From the NCBI GenBank assembly GCA_030544215.1, contig JARZZO010000011.1, positions 44,111,001 through 44,175,000 of the forward strand: a DNA stretch of 64,000 nt, read 5' to 3'. Of this stretch, positions 48,367 to 61,031 are shown piece by piece; the first letter of the stretch is position 1, and the number at the start of each line of letters is the position of its first letter. This stretch comes from Zantedeschia hybrid cultivar (taxonomy: Eukaryota > Streptophyta > Magnoliopsida > Alismatales > Araceae). Both the position numbers and the translations under genes were made by a program. The notes beneath the pieces were generated by a model that made no database searches, was not told where the DNA came from, and saw only the letters and a list, made by a program, of their open reading frames with translations.

Positions 48367-48371
48367 AATAG
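48367..48371. repeat. Target site duplication of the solo LTR, left copy
   Basis: AATAG, repeated at 50746-50750. Confidence 0.95.
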
Positions 48372-48457
48372 TGTAAGGATCGAGACTTTCGGATCCGGTT
48401 TTCGGGGTCGGATCCTGTAGTTCTGGTCCTAGTGAGGTCTGGGGCTCTGTGATGTTT

Positions 48458-49695
48458 CGCGTCGAGCGGGCTCGACGCGGTTTAAACGGCGTCCACCGTT
48501 GCAGACGCGTTTCAGGTTCCGCCACGTGGGTGCCACGTGGGCTGGCTTTGGGCCGCGAAGTGTACGGCCCTGTCGTGTCGTCTGAACGGCGTCCATGTAG
48601 GACGACGCCTTTCAGACTGCAACTCTGGGTGTGTCAGAGTACGGCCCTGACATGTCGGCTGAACGGCGTCTGCCTCGATCGATGTGTTTCAGAAACTTGT
48701 CAGAGCGGCCGTCACATCACCTGATAGACGTCCGTGGATGTCGACACGTTTTAGCCAGTCTCTAGTTAACCCCGCGAACCCTCCTTCTTTCCCTCATTTT
48801 CTCCTTCTCTCTTTCTCTCTTTCCCCTCCGGCGATCTCGGCGGCGATTCCTCCTCCTCCCTCTTTTCCACCCACCATTTCACCTCTCCCTCCACTCCATC
48901 CTCTATCTAGCTCCTACCACTACCACCTCCACCTCCACCTCCACTGCGGCGTTCTACTCTCCGGACGGCGGCCGACGTCACGGTGGAGCAAGGACGACCA
49001 CGGCGGTACCGGCGGCGGCGTGGGGCGAAACAGGTGGACGGCTTGAAGCTCGGAGGCGTCCAAGTATCCGGTAGGGTGACGGTTCCCATAGCATTGTGTT
49101 TAAGCCATGTTTTCCCCCGTCTATGCATGTTGTGGATCTTTGGTTTTGGGGGGGGGGGGGGGGGGGGGGTAGAATGAGTATGTTTAGGTGTTCTTTTGAT
49201 GATATGGGGGATTTGCTATGAATGTGATTTCCTATGGATTGTATTGCCCCTCTTTCTCCTCCGTTTTTGGGTGATTTTGGGGTTGTTTGGGTTGAAAAGG
49301 GAGCCCTTGGGCTCATGGCAACTCTGGTTCCTGGGGGTTGAAAGACGTCGTGCATGGACGACGCCTTTCTTGAAGGGCGTCGGTCAATCACGATGCCTTT
49401 TAGATAGGAATCGCCTGACTGAGTCTGCCAGTTCGGGATTCTGGGACTAAAAGACGTAATGGGTGGGCGACGCGTTTTGAATAGCGTCGGGCAGCCATGA
49501 CGCCTTTTTAAGGCAGAAATCCCCTGGGTAATTTCTTTGGAATTTCTGGATTTCTGTGCTAAATGGCGTCTGAGGATGTCGACGCCTTTTAAAAAGGCGA
49601 CCACTGGTGTCGACGCCTTTTAGGGCCTGATTCTGAAGACTGTTTTACATGAACCTGTACATGGAGCTTGAATGGCGTCGGCCTTGGGCGACGCG
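48458..49695. repeat. Twelve rigid 22-bp dyad modules in the solo LTR
   Basis: Modules start at 48458, 48488, 48588, 48665, 48727, 49344, 49376, 49453, 49483, 49565, 49596 and 49674. Each has a left half GGCGTC (or a 1-2 base variant), exactly 10 bp, and a right half GACGCC/GACGCG (or variant). Most are preceded by a GAA- or AAA-type stretch and followed by TTTCAG or TTTTAG, so the dyad extends outward. The spacers differ between modules apart from a tendency to end GG-C. Confidence 0.85.
49148..49169 (+). repeat. Run of 22 G
   Basis: A mononucleotide run within the solo LTR; the exact length may be unreliable. Confidence 0.8.
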
Positions 49696-50745
49696 ATTCA
49701 AGACAGAACCTCACTAATTCATGTCAGTAAAATGTGTTCATACTGTTAGACGGATGGTTAGTGCATGTTTTAGTGTACCCGGTAGAGATAGATTCTTCAT
49801 GACCGGACGATGCTACATGTGTGTTATGCGATCGCGGACTTTTCACGTGACCGGATCGTACTGTGCTGGGTTTTGTGTTACTGTGGACCTGGAGTGACAT
49901 TGTAGCGCTTTATCACCCTGTGCTGGTGGGGGCGTGAGCACAGCGCCGGTGGGGGTGTGGGCGGGGTGACGCCTAGTGAGAGAGGGTCACCTGGTGAACC
50001 CCGGGGTCAGCTAGTACCGGTGTCGGAGTGGTACATTCGGAGAGTCACTCGTGCTGAGGGAAGGAGTAACCACCTGAGCCAGTTGGGCCGGAGTAGCTAG
50101 AGTGCTATCCGAGGGGTTACTGCTTGGTCTCAGCGGGTCGAGGTTTTTCCCACCGTTGTTTGTGTGGTTGGCGTGTTCTATCGAGGCGGCAGTTGTGGGT
50201 TCCCTTGTCGGTTAGTTTAGATATATGCACGTTTAATACACTTCGACTGCATGTGATTTCACGTTGAGAATTAGGAATTGTACCTACTACTGTGTTTGTT
50301 GCTTTACCGTTAGCTATATTTTGCACTTGTGGGTGTGTGTGTGGGCAGTGGGGATCGAAGGATCCCTACTGAGTCTTGTCTTGAGACTCACCCCTGCGCT
50401 TTTCAGGTGAGGACTCCCAGCAGACTTAGAGCGGCGTGTGCGGCCGTGTGTTGAGCGCCTTCAGCAGTTGTTCCGGGGTATGCCCCGACGTAGTTGTTGT
50501 TTATTTCTGGCCTGTATGTCTAATTATTTCCTTTCTGTTGGAGAATGTAATTATTTGCGGTATCGAGTCGCATTGTAATAATTTTAATTCCTGCACTTTC
50601 ATTTCAATTCAATGCGATGTGAATGTTTAGCTTAGTTTATTATTTATTTCCCAGACTCACTTAGATCCTGGTTTGGTTCCAAATTTAATGATTCGGTACC
50701 CATTTAATAATCGGATCCCCGATTATAGGGTGGCGGGTCGTTACA

Positions 50746-50750
50746 AATAG
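50746..50750. repeat. Target site duplication of the solo LTR, right copy
   Basis: AATAG, identical to the left copy. Confidence 0.95.
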
Positions 50751-52781
50751 TAACATCTTGAAGTCATTCTTAATGACTGTTATGTTATTATCATAAAGCA
50801 TTACTAAAGCGACCGTGCTCCTACTGTCCTTTCTGAACACACATACAGTCCATGATCATTCTTAATGATCACATAATATCTGACAATTAAGTCAAAAACT
50901 CTTATTACAACTTCGGAAAGTTTTAGTCTGATTGAAAATAATTTTGAAATCATAACTTGCTTCTTAGATATTCTAAAAGCTTTAAAGGTGTATCATATAC
51001 ATCTTTACCTCAATCACATTGAGTGGACGCTTTTAATATCCATCTGTCATCATCTCATGATAGGCAGTATTGACAAGTAGAATTCTGATAAACTTATCAA
51101 TCTCAAAGTTGTAATGACAGAGAGCAACATTATCATAGATTTTAGATCATAATCTATTTTGAGCTCCTCTCATCTTGCTAAATCAGATATGTCAAACATA
51201 TCCTTTTAGTCACTGAGAGAATCTCAAAAATCTATGAAGCTCTCTGATGTGTCATGACCGGTTCCAAACAACTAAAGATTATCTAATAATCTTATGTTAA
51301 CTTGTGAATTTAGAACATCTTCTAGTTTTATCAGCTCCCACTGTCTTATTTGAGGACATATTACTCTTCACAGAAGACAGCTTTCAGGACGACAATTATT
51401 TCATTATCGTCTGGCCAATAACTGTAATGTCCAAACTCTTTAGACATTCACAAATTCACAGCACGATAATACCTGACTTTTAAATCAAGTTTGTTCATAA
51501 TTCACATCTCATTTGAATTATTTGGTTTCCATATCTTATATGGATACACACTGACTTATTTGGACCCATCTTTAAAGTATGGACATCTAATGTTCATAAT
51601 TATATTCAAAAGAATAAGAATTAGGCAAATCTTATTATGTATTGCACCATATCATAATAAGGTGCAATTCCTCATTCTATCATATTGCTATGATGCACAA
51701 TGAGGATTAATCGAGCGAGGATACAATTATCCTCTTAATGATTTATTATGTTTCTTTGATCAAATCAAAAATTCTAATACTTCATATTGATCTTATATCT
51801 TAATCTTTCAAATGCATTCGTCTTGTACTTCAGTAAGTACGTACAGTCGAATCATTCTAAGAGTACACTATAAAGTAAGTCAATAGAAGTGATTATCTTT
51901 GGCCTTTGAGCTGTTTACATCAATATGCATCAGCATTAATAATTTCTTATTGTACAACCCTGTTTACAATACCATAGATAATCAAGATTCACACTATTCA
52001 TTTCTATAGGAGACTTGTGAACATTCATCACATGAAATGTCACTCCAAGAATCTATAGTGTATTGACTGATTTGAACAACTATTGTTCATTCTCAGTCAA
52101 CGATATTCACTTTTATAACTCTTGATATCTTATGCAACTAAATGACAATTATTTAGTTTCATATTTGACTCCTATAGATATACAAAGATTTACTGTCTAA
52201 CAGTAATCTATGAATATCATGAACAATAGTTGAGTCTAACTGAACACTTACATTTTCTCGATTTCCTTTTACTTGTCTAAGTCTGCACACTATCGCAACT
52301 CTGAGAATCATTTCCAATATCTCATATTGGATACGCTAATTCTCCAATAGACATGCAAAAGACGATAATAAGAATATATGAAACTTCTTTCAAGTTCCAT
52401 ATTCCTTTTTGCCTCTACCAATATCCTTATATCGATTGCAGTGGGAGAACTGCTACTTCTCTATCTCAGCCGACTTTCCTTTATCCTTTTTTCAGGTGTG
52501 GATTTGATCGTTTAAAATCTTACCACTTGTCTTTCTCAAAGACATATCATGAATATCTCTTCGGTCTACCCAAATAAGAGATTTCATAACAATCATTGCC
52601 TTTCAATAAGGCATACCATGAGTATCTCTTCACCTTGGTCTATCCAAGTAAGATGATTCATGATACCTGATTAGGACAGTGACTTTCACTCACCCCTAAA
52701 GACATTCTTTAGAGTTTTCTAGTCAGGCCGAGTATGAGAAGTATTGGCATCCAATATGCCAACTTCTCGAATAGACGACAT
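50751..52781 (-). pseudogene. gag-pol: Copia3 gag-pol remnant
   Basis: Gag starts at ATG 52781 (MSSIREVGILDAN), aligned with SSPNPLRCILDAN of Copia1, and meets a stop after about 16 codons. Further left there are recognisable but shifted pieces, for example near 50988-51050 the RT segment matching MDVKTAFLNGNLQEEVYMI of Copia1. Without the solo LTR the coding part is about 2.8 kb against 3.9 kb in Copia1, so about 1.1 kb has been deleted. No long frame remains. Confidence 0.75.
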
Positions 52782-53072
52782 TTTAGTGAAGGAAATGACG
52801 TGAGTTAAGCAGATAGTTTTGATAATTCAATTATGGTCTTTTATCTTGAACTATTTCCCACTATTTTTCGACGGACTGTATAACCTTCAGGTATACAGAA
52901 CGGAAGACTCCGACAGTCTTCTAGTGAGGATCAGAATCTCCAAGAATCACAGTATGACCTCGGATAAACACAGAGTATCATACCATTATCTTAGAGCAAC
53001 CATCTCATGGTAATTGCAACTCCTTGCAATATCCGATCTTATTTCGGCTCCCAGGTCTTTAATGGTCTCGGG
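52782..53072 (-). other. Copia3 leader, part next to gag
   Basis: Untranslated leader, cut at 53072 by Copia2. It contains leader motif 1 (52961) and half of motif 2. The minus-strand sequence aligns with the region just before gag in Copia1 (for example GAAAAATAGTGGGA). Confidence 0.75.
53068..53072. repeat. Target site duplication of Copia2, left copy
   Basis: TCGGG; the right copy at 62618-62622 is CCGGG, one transition different. Confidence 0.8.
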
Positions 53073-54658
53073 TGATAGAATTGGGTGGCCTCAAAGCCAA
53101 TCATTGTACATTCTAGTTCAGATTATTAATAAAGGCAATCATTTCTTCATTCATAGTTCTTAAAAATTAACTATCGTAATGAAGGTCCATAGACAAATGT
53201 ATGAGATATTGAATCATGAGGAGATCATGAAAGTGAGATCAATATCCTCAGCCAATTTTCTTAAACAGTTCTCGATCATAGGATATTTGAGATGGACATT
53301 AAATATCCGATAAGATCGACACAAGTTATGTATACTCATGTGATGAGGGTGAATGATCACACATTCACTCGTGTGGTGACACTAAGACAAACATGTGGGT
53401 GCTCATTAGAGAATGAGTTCACTAAACAGACCCAAATAAGAATTCCTGGATGGTAATTATACCTATTAGTCAACCAGGGAATTCAATCGTTGCAGTAGCA
53501 CAGTTGGTCCTTTGACCTGAGTCACCAATGATACCTTGTTTGTGGACCATTGTATCTTGATTCTCTGACTTGTGGACTTTAACTATTAAGTCCACGATAG
53601 TCGGTCTTTCAGATACAGTGGAAAGCTTGCGAAGGTAATTGAGTGAACAACAAGGGATCACTCACTCTTGGTATAAGACTGGAGAGAGAATGTCCTATGG
53701 ATGTATACACAGAAATCCCTGGCCAGGGTCAAATGAAAGAGATGTCTTTCTAGAAACTAACTGAGTACTGGAATCCATCTGGATAATGCGATAGAGGGTT
53801 TGACTATAAAACCATACCCTTGCGTTATTAGGACATTGCATGAGTGAAGGATTATATCTGTGCGGTATCTGCAGACGGAAAGGTTCAATTAGAGGGAACA
53901 GTATCCCTTATATCTTCTGCGATCATGAGGTAGTGTTTGGTGCTGTTCATGATCAGAAGGCCAACTGAATTAATCATCAGATGATAATTCACTTGTTTAT
54001 TAAATTAATCATTTAACATATGATGTTTAAATGTTAATTAATAAATATTAAACTCTAGAATCAGTTCTAAGTTTAATGGGCCTGAAACCGGACTGATATA
54101 TGGGCCTAGAGGGTCACACACATAAGAGTTCTCGTCAGACGGTGAGGGACGTTAAATTTCATGCTTATCTGGGTTTTTATGAAAAGCCGTAGGATAAACA
54201 TGAAGATTTAATGGAGAATTATCTAAGGCCAAACTCTTGGATAATCATGAGGATTAATCCTTGTGCTTATCCTTATTTCTATATAAGGAGGCTAAGGGGG
54301 AGGGGTAAAAAGTTGGTTGGACGAATTTTACACCCAGATTCTCTATCTCCTCTCTCTCTCTCCTTCTCTCTCTCTTGGAGTAGATCTGTCTCTATCCGCG
54401 CATGGTGGATTTGAGATCTGGTCGGAGCACTCAAGTCGAGGAGGAAATCGCGTCTGCAGCGGGAGCTCGTGTGGATACCTCTAGAGATCGTGCGCGCGCG
54501 CGATTACCGAGTCAGAATCATCCACGGGAGATTCGAAACCCCGCAAAGGTGAAGAACCGATCTTCCTGCATTTATTTTAATGTCCGTTTTATGATCCCAG
54601 CAGCCGATACATAGGAATCGTTTTTATTCTCCGCTGCGTTCTTGGCGATTCCTTAACA
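53073..54658 (+). mobile_element. 5' LTR of Copia2
   Basis: TGATAG...TTAACA with TATATAAG at 54280-54287. Confidence 0.95.
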
Positions 54659-54659
54659 G

Positions 54660-54671
54660 TGGTATCAGAGC
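54660..54671 (+). other. Primer binding site of Copia2
   Basis: TGGTATCAGAGC, same position as in Copia1 (initiator tRNA-Met type). Confidence 0.93.
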
Positions 54672-57086
54672 TAGGTTGCTGGTTCGGTCATAAAACGACA
54701 TCGTTTTGCGTGTTTTTCTCGTTATGCGTGATTTACCCGTATTGTACGTGTTCTTGCGTTTAATCTGATTAAAAATGACGGAATAGTGTTCATATGATGA
54801 ACACAAATAATTTGATTATTTTTCTGTAATTTTTCGGATTTTATTTGAGATTTTCGGAGTTCTTCATGAGATGATGAACCGGGGTACTTCGGCGGCTTCG
54901 TTAACGATTCCCAAGTGTTGGGATGGCGGCCCAGATGTCTGGATCATTAGATGATAGTCACCACTACACATCCGACACATTTGCCGGCGCCGGGGTGGCC
55001 TTGAAGAGCTACAAAATCGAGCCCCAAATCGGATTTAAAATCCAAAAAATCAGATTTTTGGGGATCTTTGGGGGCTCGGCCGGCTGATGATTTGGCCACC
55101 GCCGGCGGCCCTGCCGGCGCCGGGCGTGTCGCCGGAGCAAGGGCGACGCCGGCAGGGGCCTGGCGGCTCCGGTCGCCGGCCGGCGGCGGCGCTACCGCCC
55201 CTTCTTCCCGCCGGCCTGCTATTAGCTTAGGGTTTGTAGGTTTAAACGAAGGGCTCGGTCGGCTGGGGAAGAAAGGGCTGGGCCGCCGGTCCCGACCCGA
55301 TCGGACCGGGAGGGGCCGGGCCGGACCCCCTGGCTGAGCCAGGGTTCGACCCTGGCCGAGCCAGGGCTCGGGTCTGGCCGGGCCAGACCCCCTGGCCGAG
55401 CCAGGGCTCGACCTTGGCCGAGCCAAGGCCCGGGTCCGGGCCAATTGGCCCTAATGGGCTGGGCCCATTTTTATGATTATTAAAAATTGTTTTAATAATT
55501 GTTAAAACCCCATTAAACCCTTTATTAGCCCATTTTAAGCCCATTTAAGCCCTTTTTAAAATTGTTTTAAAATAGTAAAATTATAGGAATAATTAATAAT
55601 TGTTATTAATTATTTTTATGATTATTAACAGGTTATTAAATTGTTTAACAACTGTTAATTCAATTAAAGGGCTTTATTGTTAATAGGGTGTTAGTTAATT
55701 ATTTAAAATTGTTTTAGATAATTAATTTCCCTATTAAATCAATTAGTTTAAAAATGTTTTAAACTGATTTTATGCATAACTTGATTATATTTTACTGTTC
55801 AAATTGTTTGAATTAGTATTTAGATTAACTGAATAGTTTAGTTATTTCATTAGTCAATAATGCTTTGAATATTATTGATAATGTTGAAATAAATGTTATT
55901 TCGAAAACTAATTGGTATTATAATTTTATATTTATAAAATTTAATACCAAACTGCAATTATGTGATGATTGTGATGCATGTGATGTGTTTTGTGGTTGGA
56001 TGATCATGGACTTATTATTATCATGTGATGATTGATGTGGATGAATGCGATGCTTATTTCATTTGGTATTTTAAATAGGACCTGCGTGTCCTCCTCTCTC
56101 TTAATCCAAATGTACTCTCTACCTTCCTATAAGATTGTACTCCCCTTGATAAGATCAAGGTTTCTAATTGTTTAAATGTACATTTATGGACCTGCGAGTC
56201 CTGAATTTCATATTTAAATGTATCGGATTAAGCTTAGAGGACGGAATCTTCTGAAGACACCTCTAGAGGATGGACTCGCATCAAATGGAACCAGTATTGC
56301 TGTTTTCACATTAGGATTCTATTATGGATCATCGTTTGGCTCCAATGATTCCATAATAACTTAAGCAGTCCATGATCATCCCTATTTAATGTTTCTGCAT
56401 ATATGTGATATTTGTAGTCTATGCTATCATATATATATTTCTATTAAGTATAATGATACTTCAAATCGAAATACTATTGATAGCACGATTTTTATAAATC
56501 AACTCAAAACCCTCTTTTAAAATTTAAGTTGTAAACGTGAGATATTCAGAATAATCCATGTAACCTACCATCATTATAGATCTTAGGATAATTCTTATCT
56601 TAAATGGATTTGTTGTGCTACCACAAGGTCTATTTGATTTTGAAATTAACCTAGGTCTACGACATGTGATGTCATTAAGATGAATGGACAAATAGTGTAG
56701 TTTTGTTGTGCTACCACAAGGATTGCACTATGAATTCATGTCATCTAAGTAATGATGGATAAACTTAACTGAATCATTTGATTTGTTGTGCTACCACAAG
56801 GTCATTCTGATTCAGGGGTTAAATCGATCGGATATTGCAAATGTTGCAACTGTCAGGAGATGACTGCCTAAGGGACTTGATGTGATTTGTTGTGCTACCA
56901 CAAGGTCACATGCATGATGCCTGAAGGATTCTGATCCCCACTAAGAGATCACCGGAATCTCCCGTTCTGTATATTAGAGGGTCATACAGATCGCCGAAAA
57001 ATAGTGGGAGCCTAAATCTAGATTAAAAGTCCTAAATCAGATTTTAAGAACTATCTGCTCATTTTTATATTTCCTTGTAGGTCGCT
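54672..57086 (+). other. Long 5' leader of Copia2
   Basis: Aligns with the Copia1 leader. The GC-rich palindromic repeat lies at 55325-55440 and the AT-rich part at 55460-56060. Confidence 0.8.
56609..56905 (+). repeat. Four spaced hairpin motifs upstream of Copia2 gag
   Basis: Identical 20-mers begin at 56609, 56702, 56782 and 56886 (steps 93, 80, 104, the same as in Copia1). All four copies keep the TTGTG/CACAA stem. Confidence 0.88.
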
Positions 57087-60000
57087 ATGTCGTCACCTAA
57101 CCCCCTTCATTGCATACTTGATGCAAACAAACTCACGGGACCTAATTACATTGACTGGTTACGCAACCTAAAGATTGTCCTCAGGTGTGAAAAGCTAGCC
57201 TATGTCCTGGATCAAACAGATCCAGTACAACCCAGTGAAAATGCTAACGAGGATGAATTAATGATGTATGAAAATTGGAAGGAGAACTCTGTCAAAGTCC
57301 AGTGTTATATGCTTGGTTCAATGAACAATGAACTGCAGCGACAACATGATAACATGGAACCTAAGTCCATTCTGAATCACCTACAAGAGTTGTTTGGTGA
57401 ACAATCCAGAACAGAAAGATATGAGATATCTAAGAAATTGTTCAGGACCAGAATGAGCGAGGGCACATCTGTGCAAACTCATGTGCTCAAAATGATAGAG
57501 TGGACTGAGAGGCTTGCAGTGCTCGGCTTTGTTATGAACAATGACCTGAGCATTGACTTAATCCTACAGTCCCTTCCAGATTCATTTTCACAATTCATCA
57601 TCAACTTCAATATGAACAAAATTGAAGTTACACTGGCTTAGCTGCTCAACATGTTGAAGACAGCAGAAGGCACTATCCAGAAAGATAAGCCAAATGTAAT
57701 GCTTGTTGGTAAGACCAAGAAGAAGAGAAAAGCTAGACAGACCTTTAAGAAAGGTAAGCCTAAGAAGCTAGTAAAAAGCAAACCGGCGGTTTAAAAGGAC
57801 AAAGCTAAAGTCAATGATAAAAGTCAGTGTTTCCACTGCCATAAAGAAGGTCACTGGAAGAGAAACTGCAAGATCTATCTAGCAGAAAAAGCAAAGGAGA
57901 AGCTTGGTGAAGCTTCAAGTATACTCATGATCGATCTTAACTTGTCTTATAGAGAATCAACATCTTGGGTATTAGATACTGGATGTGTTTCTCATATCTG
58001 CAATAACTTGCAGGTGCTAACAAGTAAAAGAAGATTGAATCGCGGAGACATGGATCTGAGGCTCGGGAATGGAGCAAAAGTTGCTGCGTTAGCTGTGGGG
58101 ACAGTAAGACTTCAGATGCCGTCAGGAGACTCATTGGAACTGATAGATTGTTATTATGTTCCAAACATTATTAGGAATATCATATCTATTTCATGTTTAG
58201 ATAAATAAGGATATTCTACGAAACTAGAGAATAAAGGTTGTTCCATTTATCAAGGAGACAAATTGTTTGCTTCCAGATATTTATTGAATAGATTATATTT
58301 ACTTGATATTTCATATGATGTTTGTCTGGTAAATAAATCTCTTGAACGCTTAGATAAGGATGTGAATAAATCGTACCTATGGCATTGTTGGCTAGGTCAT
58401 ATAAAAGAGAACAGGATCATCATGTTGCAAAAGAATGGATATCTTGATCCATTTGATTATGAATCATTTTCAACTTGTGAAGCTTGTCTCATGGGAAAAA
58501 AATGACCAAAGCTCCATTCTCAGGATATGGAGAAAGAGCTACGTACTTATTGGAACTAATAAATAGTGATGTATGTGATCCAATGTCCACTCATGCTATG
58601 GGTGGTTACTCATACTTTGTTTCATTTACAGATGATTTCTCAAGATATGGCTACATATATTTAATGAAATATAAGTCAGAAGTCTTTGAGAAATTTAAAG
58701 AGTTTAAAAATGAAGTTGAGAACCAGACTGGAAAGAGTATCAAAACTCTTCGATCAGATCAAGGGGGTGAATACTTAAGTATAGAATTCACATAATATTT
58801 TAAGAATAATGGCATTTTGTCTCAGTGGACTCCTCCCTATACACCACAATTAAATGGTGTATCAGAAAGGAGAAATCGTACTCTATTAGATATGGTACGA
58901 TCAATGATGAGTTATGCTAAACTTCCTATCTCTTTATGGGGATATGCACTGTTGACTGCTGCATATCTGTTGAACAAAGTTCTCAGTAAGTCAGTATCTT
59001 CCACTCCATATGAGATATGGAAAGGGAAGAAACCGGACTTTAAGCATGTTACAGTCTGGGGTTGTCCTGCACATGTCAAAAGACATGATCCAGACAAACT
59101 GGATTCCAGGACAGAGAAATGTAGATTTGTGGGATATCCAAAAGAGACTTTTGGATATTGTTTCTATCAGCCCAGCGATCAAAGGGTGTTTGTCGCAAAA
59201 AGAGCTGTCTTCTTAGAGAAAGAATATCTTTCAAAAGAAGACAGTGGGAGCAAGATAGAACTGGAAGAAATTCTAGACTCACAAATCAACACTAGTTCAT
59301 CTACTGAACCAATGACTCAAGAACTTGTTCAAGATGATACACAAAAGGTTCGCAGATCAAGTAGAGTGCCTAAGCAGCCTGAAAGATATGTTGGACATAT
59401 CGATGATGGCATGCCAAAAGTGCACTTAAATGAGGATGATGATCCTCAAACCTACCAAGAAGCCATAAATAGTCAAGAATCAGAAAAATGGCAAGAGGCA
59501 ATGAATTCTGAAATTCAGTCCATGTATGCCAACCAAGTTTGGAACTTGGTTGATCTGCCAGAAGGTATAGTACCTATTGACAGTAAATGGATCTTTAAAA
59601 GAAAGATCGGGGCAGATGGACAGATTGACACATACAAGGCAAGGTTGGTATCAAAAGGATATCGTCAAAGGCAAGGCATTGACTATGACGAAACCTTTTC
59701 TCCAGTTGCCATGATTAAGTCAATCAGAATACTTCTTGCTATCGCCGCATTCTATGATTATGAAATATGGCAAATGGATGTGAAAACAGCATTCCTTAAC
59801 GGGAACCTTCAAGAAGAGGTGTATATGATACAACCTGAAAGATTCAATTCCAAAGAGCATTCAAGCAAGGTATGCAAGCTGCAAAGATCCATCTATGGAT
59901 TAAAGCAGGCATCTCGAACTTGGAACTTAAGATTTGATGAAGCAATCAAATCTTATGACTTCATTAAGAATGAAGATGAACCTTGTGTATACAAAAAGGC

Positions 60001-61011
60001 TAGTGGGAGCGCAGTTACCTTTTTGGTACTTTACGTTGATGACATTCTATTTATTGGGAATGATGTAGGAATGTTGTCATCAGTAAAGGCTTAGTTATCC
60101 AAAAACTTCTCCATGAAAGATTTGGGAGAAGCATCCTATATTATGGGAATAAGGATCTATAGAGATAGGTCCAAAAGGATGCTTAGCTTGTCCCAATCTA
60201 TGTACATAAATACCATAGTCAAAAGGTTTGGCATGGAAAATTCCAAGAGAGGCCTCATTCCAATGAGGCATGGAATTTATCTCTCTAAAGGAATGTCTCT
60301 CAAGACACCTGAAGAGAGAGCATACATGGATAGAGTTCCTTATGCCTCGGCAATAGGATCCATCATGTATGCAATGCTATGTACTAGGCTTGATGTGGCA
60401 CACCCACTAAGTGTCACTAGTAGATATCAGGCTGATCCAGGTGAAGAACACTGGAAAACGGTGAAATGCATTCTTAGATACTTAAGAAGGACTAAGGATC
60501 TATTTCTCGTCTACGGAGGAAACGACTTGGAACTTCGAGGATTTACTGACTCGAGTTTCCAGTCGGATATGGATGATAGCAAATCCATGTCTACATTTGT
60601 GTTCATGTTAAATGGAGGTGCAGTAAGTTGGAAAAGTTTCAAACAAGAAACAACTACAGTTCGACGACTGAAGCAGAATATATTGCTGCAGCTGAAGCGG
60701 CCAAGGAGGCGGTTTGGATGAAGAAGTTCATCTCAGCACTTGGAGTAGTTCCAAGCATTTCAGATCTTGTTCCATTAATGTGTGACAACAATGCGGCAAT
60801 AGCTCAAGCGAAGGAGCCAAGATCACATCAAAAGTCAAAGCACATTCTGAGACGATTTCATCTGATTCGTGAGATCATCGCCCGAGGAGATATAGTAGTT
60901 GAGAAAGTCTCATCTGAAGATAATGTAGCAGATACCTTGACTAAGCCATTGTCTCAAAACAATTTAGAACGTCACCTTAAGTCTATGGGACTTAGACACA
61001 TGGGTGATTGA
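57087..61011 (+). pseudogene. gag-pol: Gag-pol polyprotein of Copia2 (broken)
   Basis: Same order of domains as Copia1, starting at ATG 57087. Knuckle CFHCHKEGHWKRNC near 57830, protease WVLDTGCVSHICNN, integrase from 58484, then 425 open codons (58817-60094) covering the integrase end and most of RT with LYVDDILFIGND; RNase H from 60113. Stops at 57639, 57792, 58206, 58793 and 60092; four of the five fit C-to-T or G-to-A changes. Two frameshifts: an extended A run at 58495-58503 and a lost base near 60658. It ends two codons earlier than Copia1 because the Trp codon after Gly-Asp is TGA. Confidence 0.94.
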
Positions 61012-61018
61012 CTATACT

Positions 61019-61031
61019 CCAAGTGGGAGAA
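61019..61031 (+). other. Polypurine tract of Copia2
   Basis: CCAAGTGGGAGAA precedes the 3' LTR. Confidence 0.85.

Larger units (their letters stand above)
48372..50745 (+). mobile_element. Solo LTR (2374 bp) with perfect 5-bp duplication
   Basis: TGTAAGGATC...GTCGTTACA flanked by AATAG on both sides, with no internal region, so the element was reduced by recombination between its LTRs. The last part matches the LTR at 1-1069. Orientation is inferred from that match. It holds twelve 22-bp dyad modules (48458-49695), a CT-rich stretch (48780-48960) and a run of 22 G. Lineage is uncertain; LTR size and ends suggest gypsy. Confidence 0.93.

Noticed and set aside
48978..49604. 208-codon minus-strand frame in the solo LTR
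   Set aside because: It crosses the G run and the dyad modules and resembles no known protein; LTR frames of this size occur by chance in GC-rich DNA.
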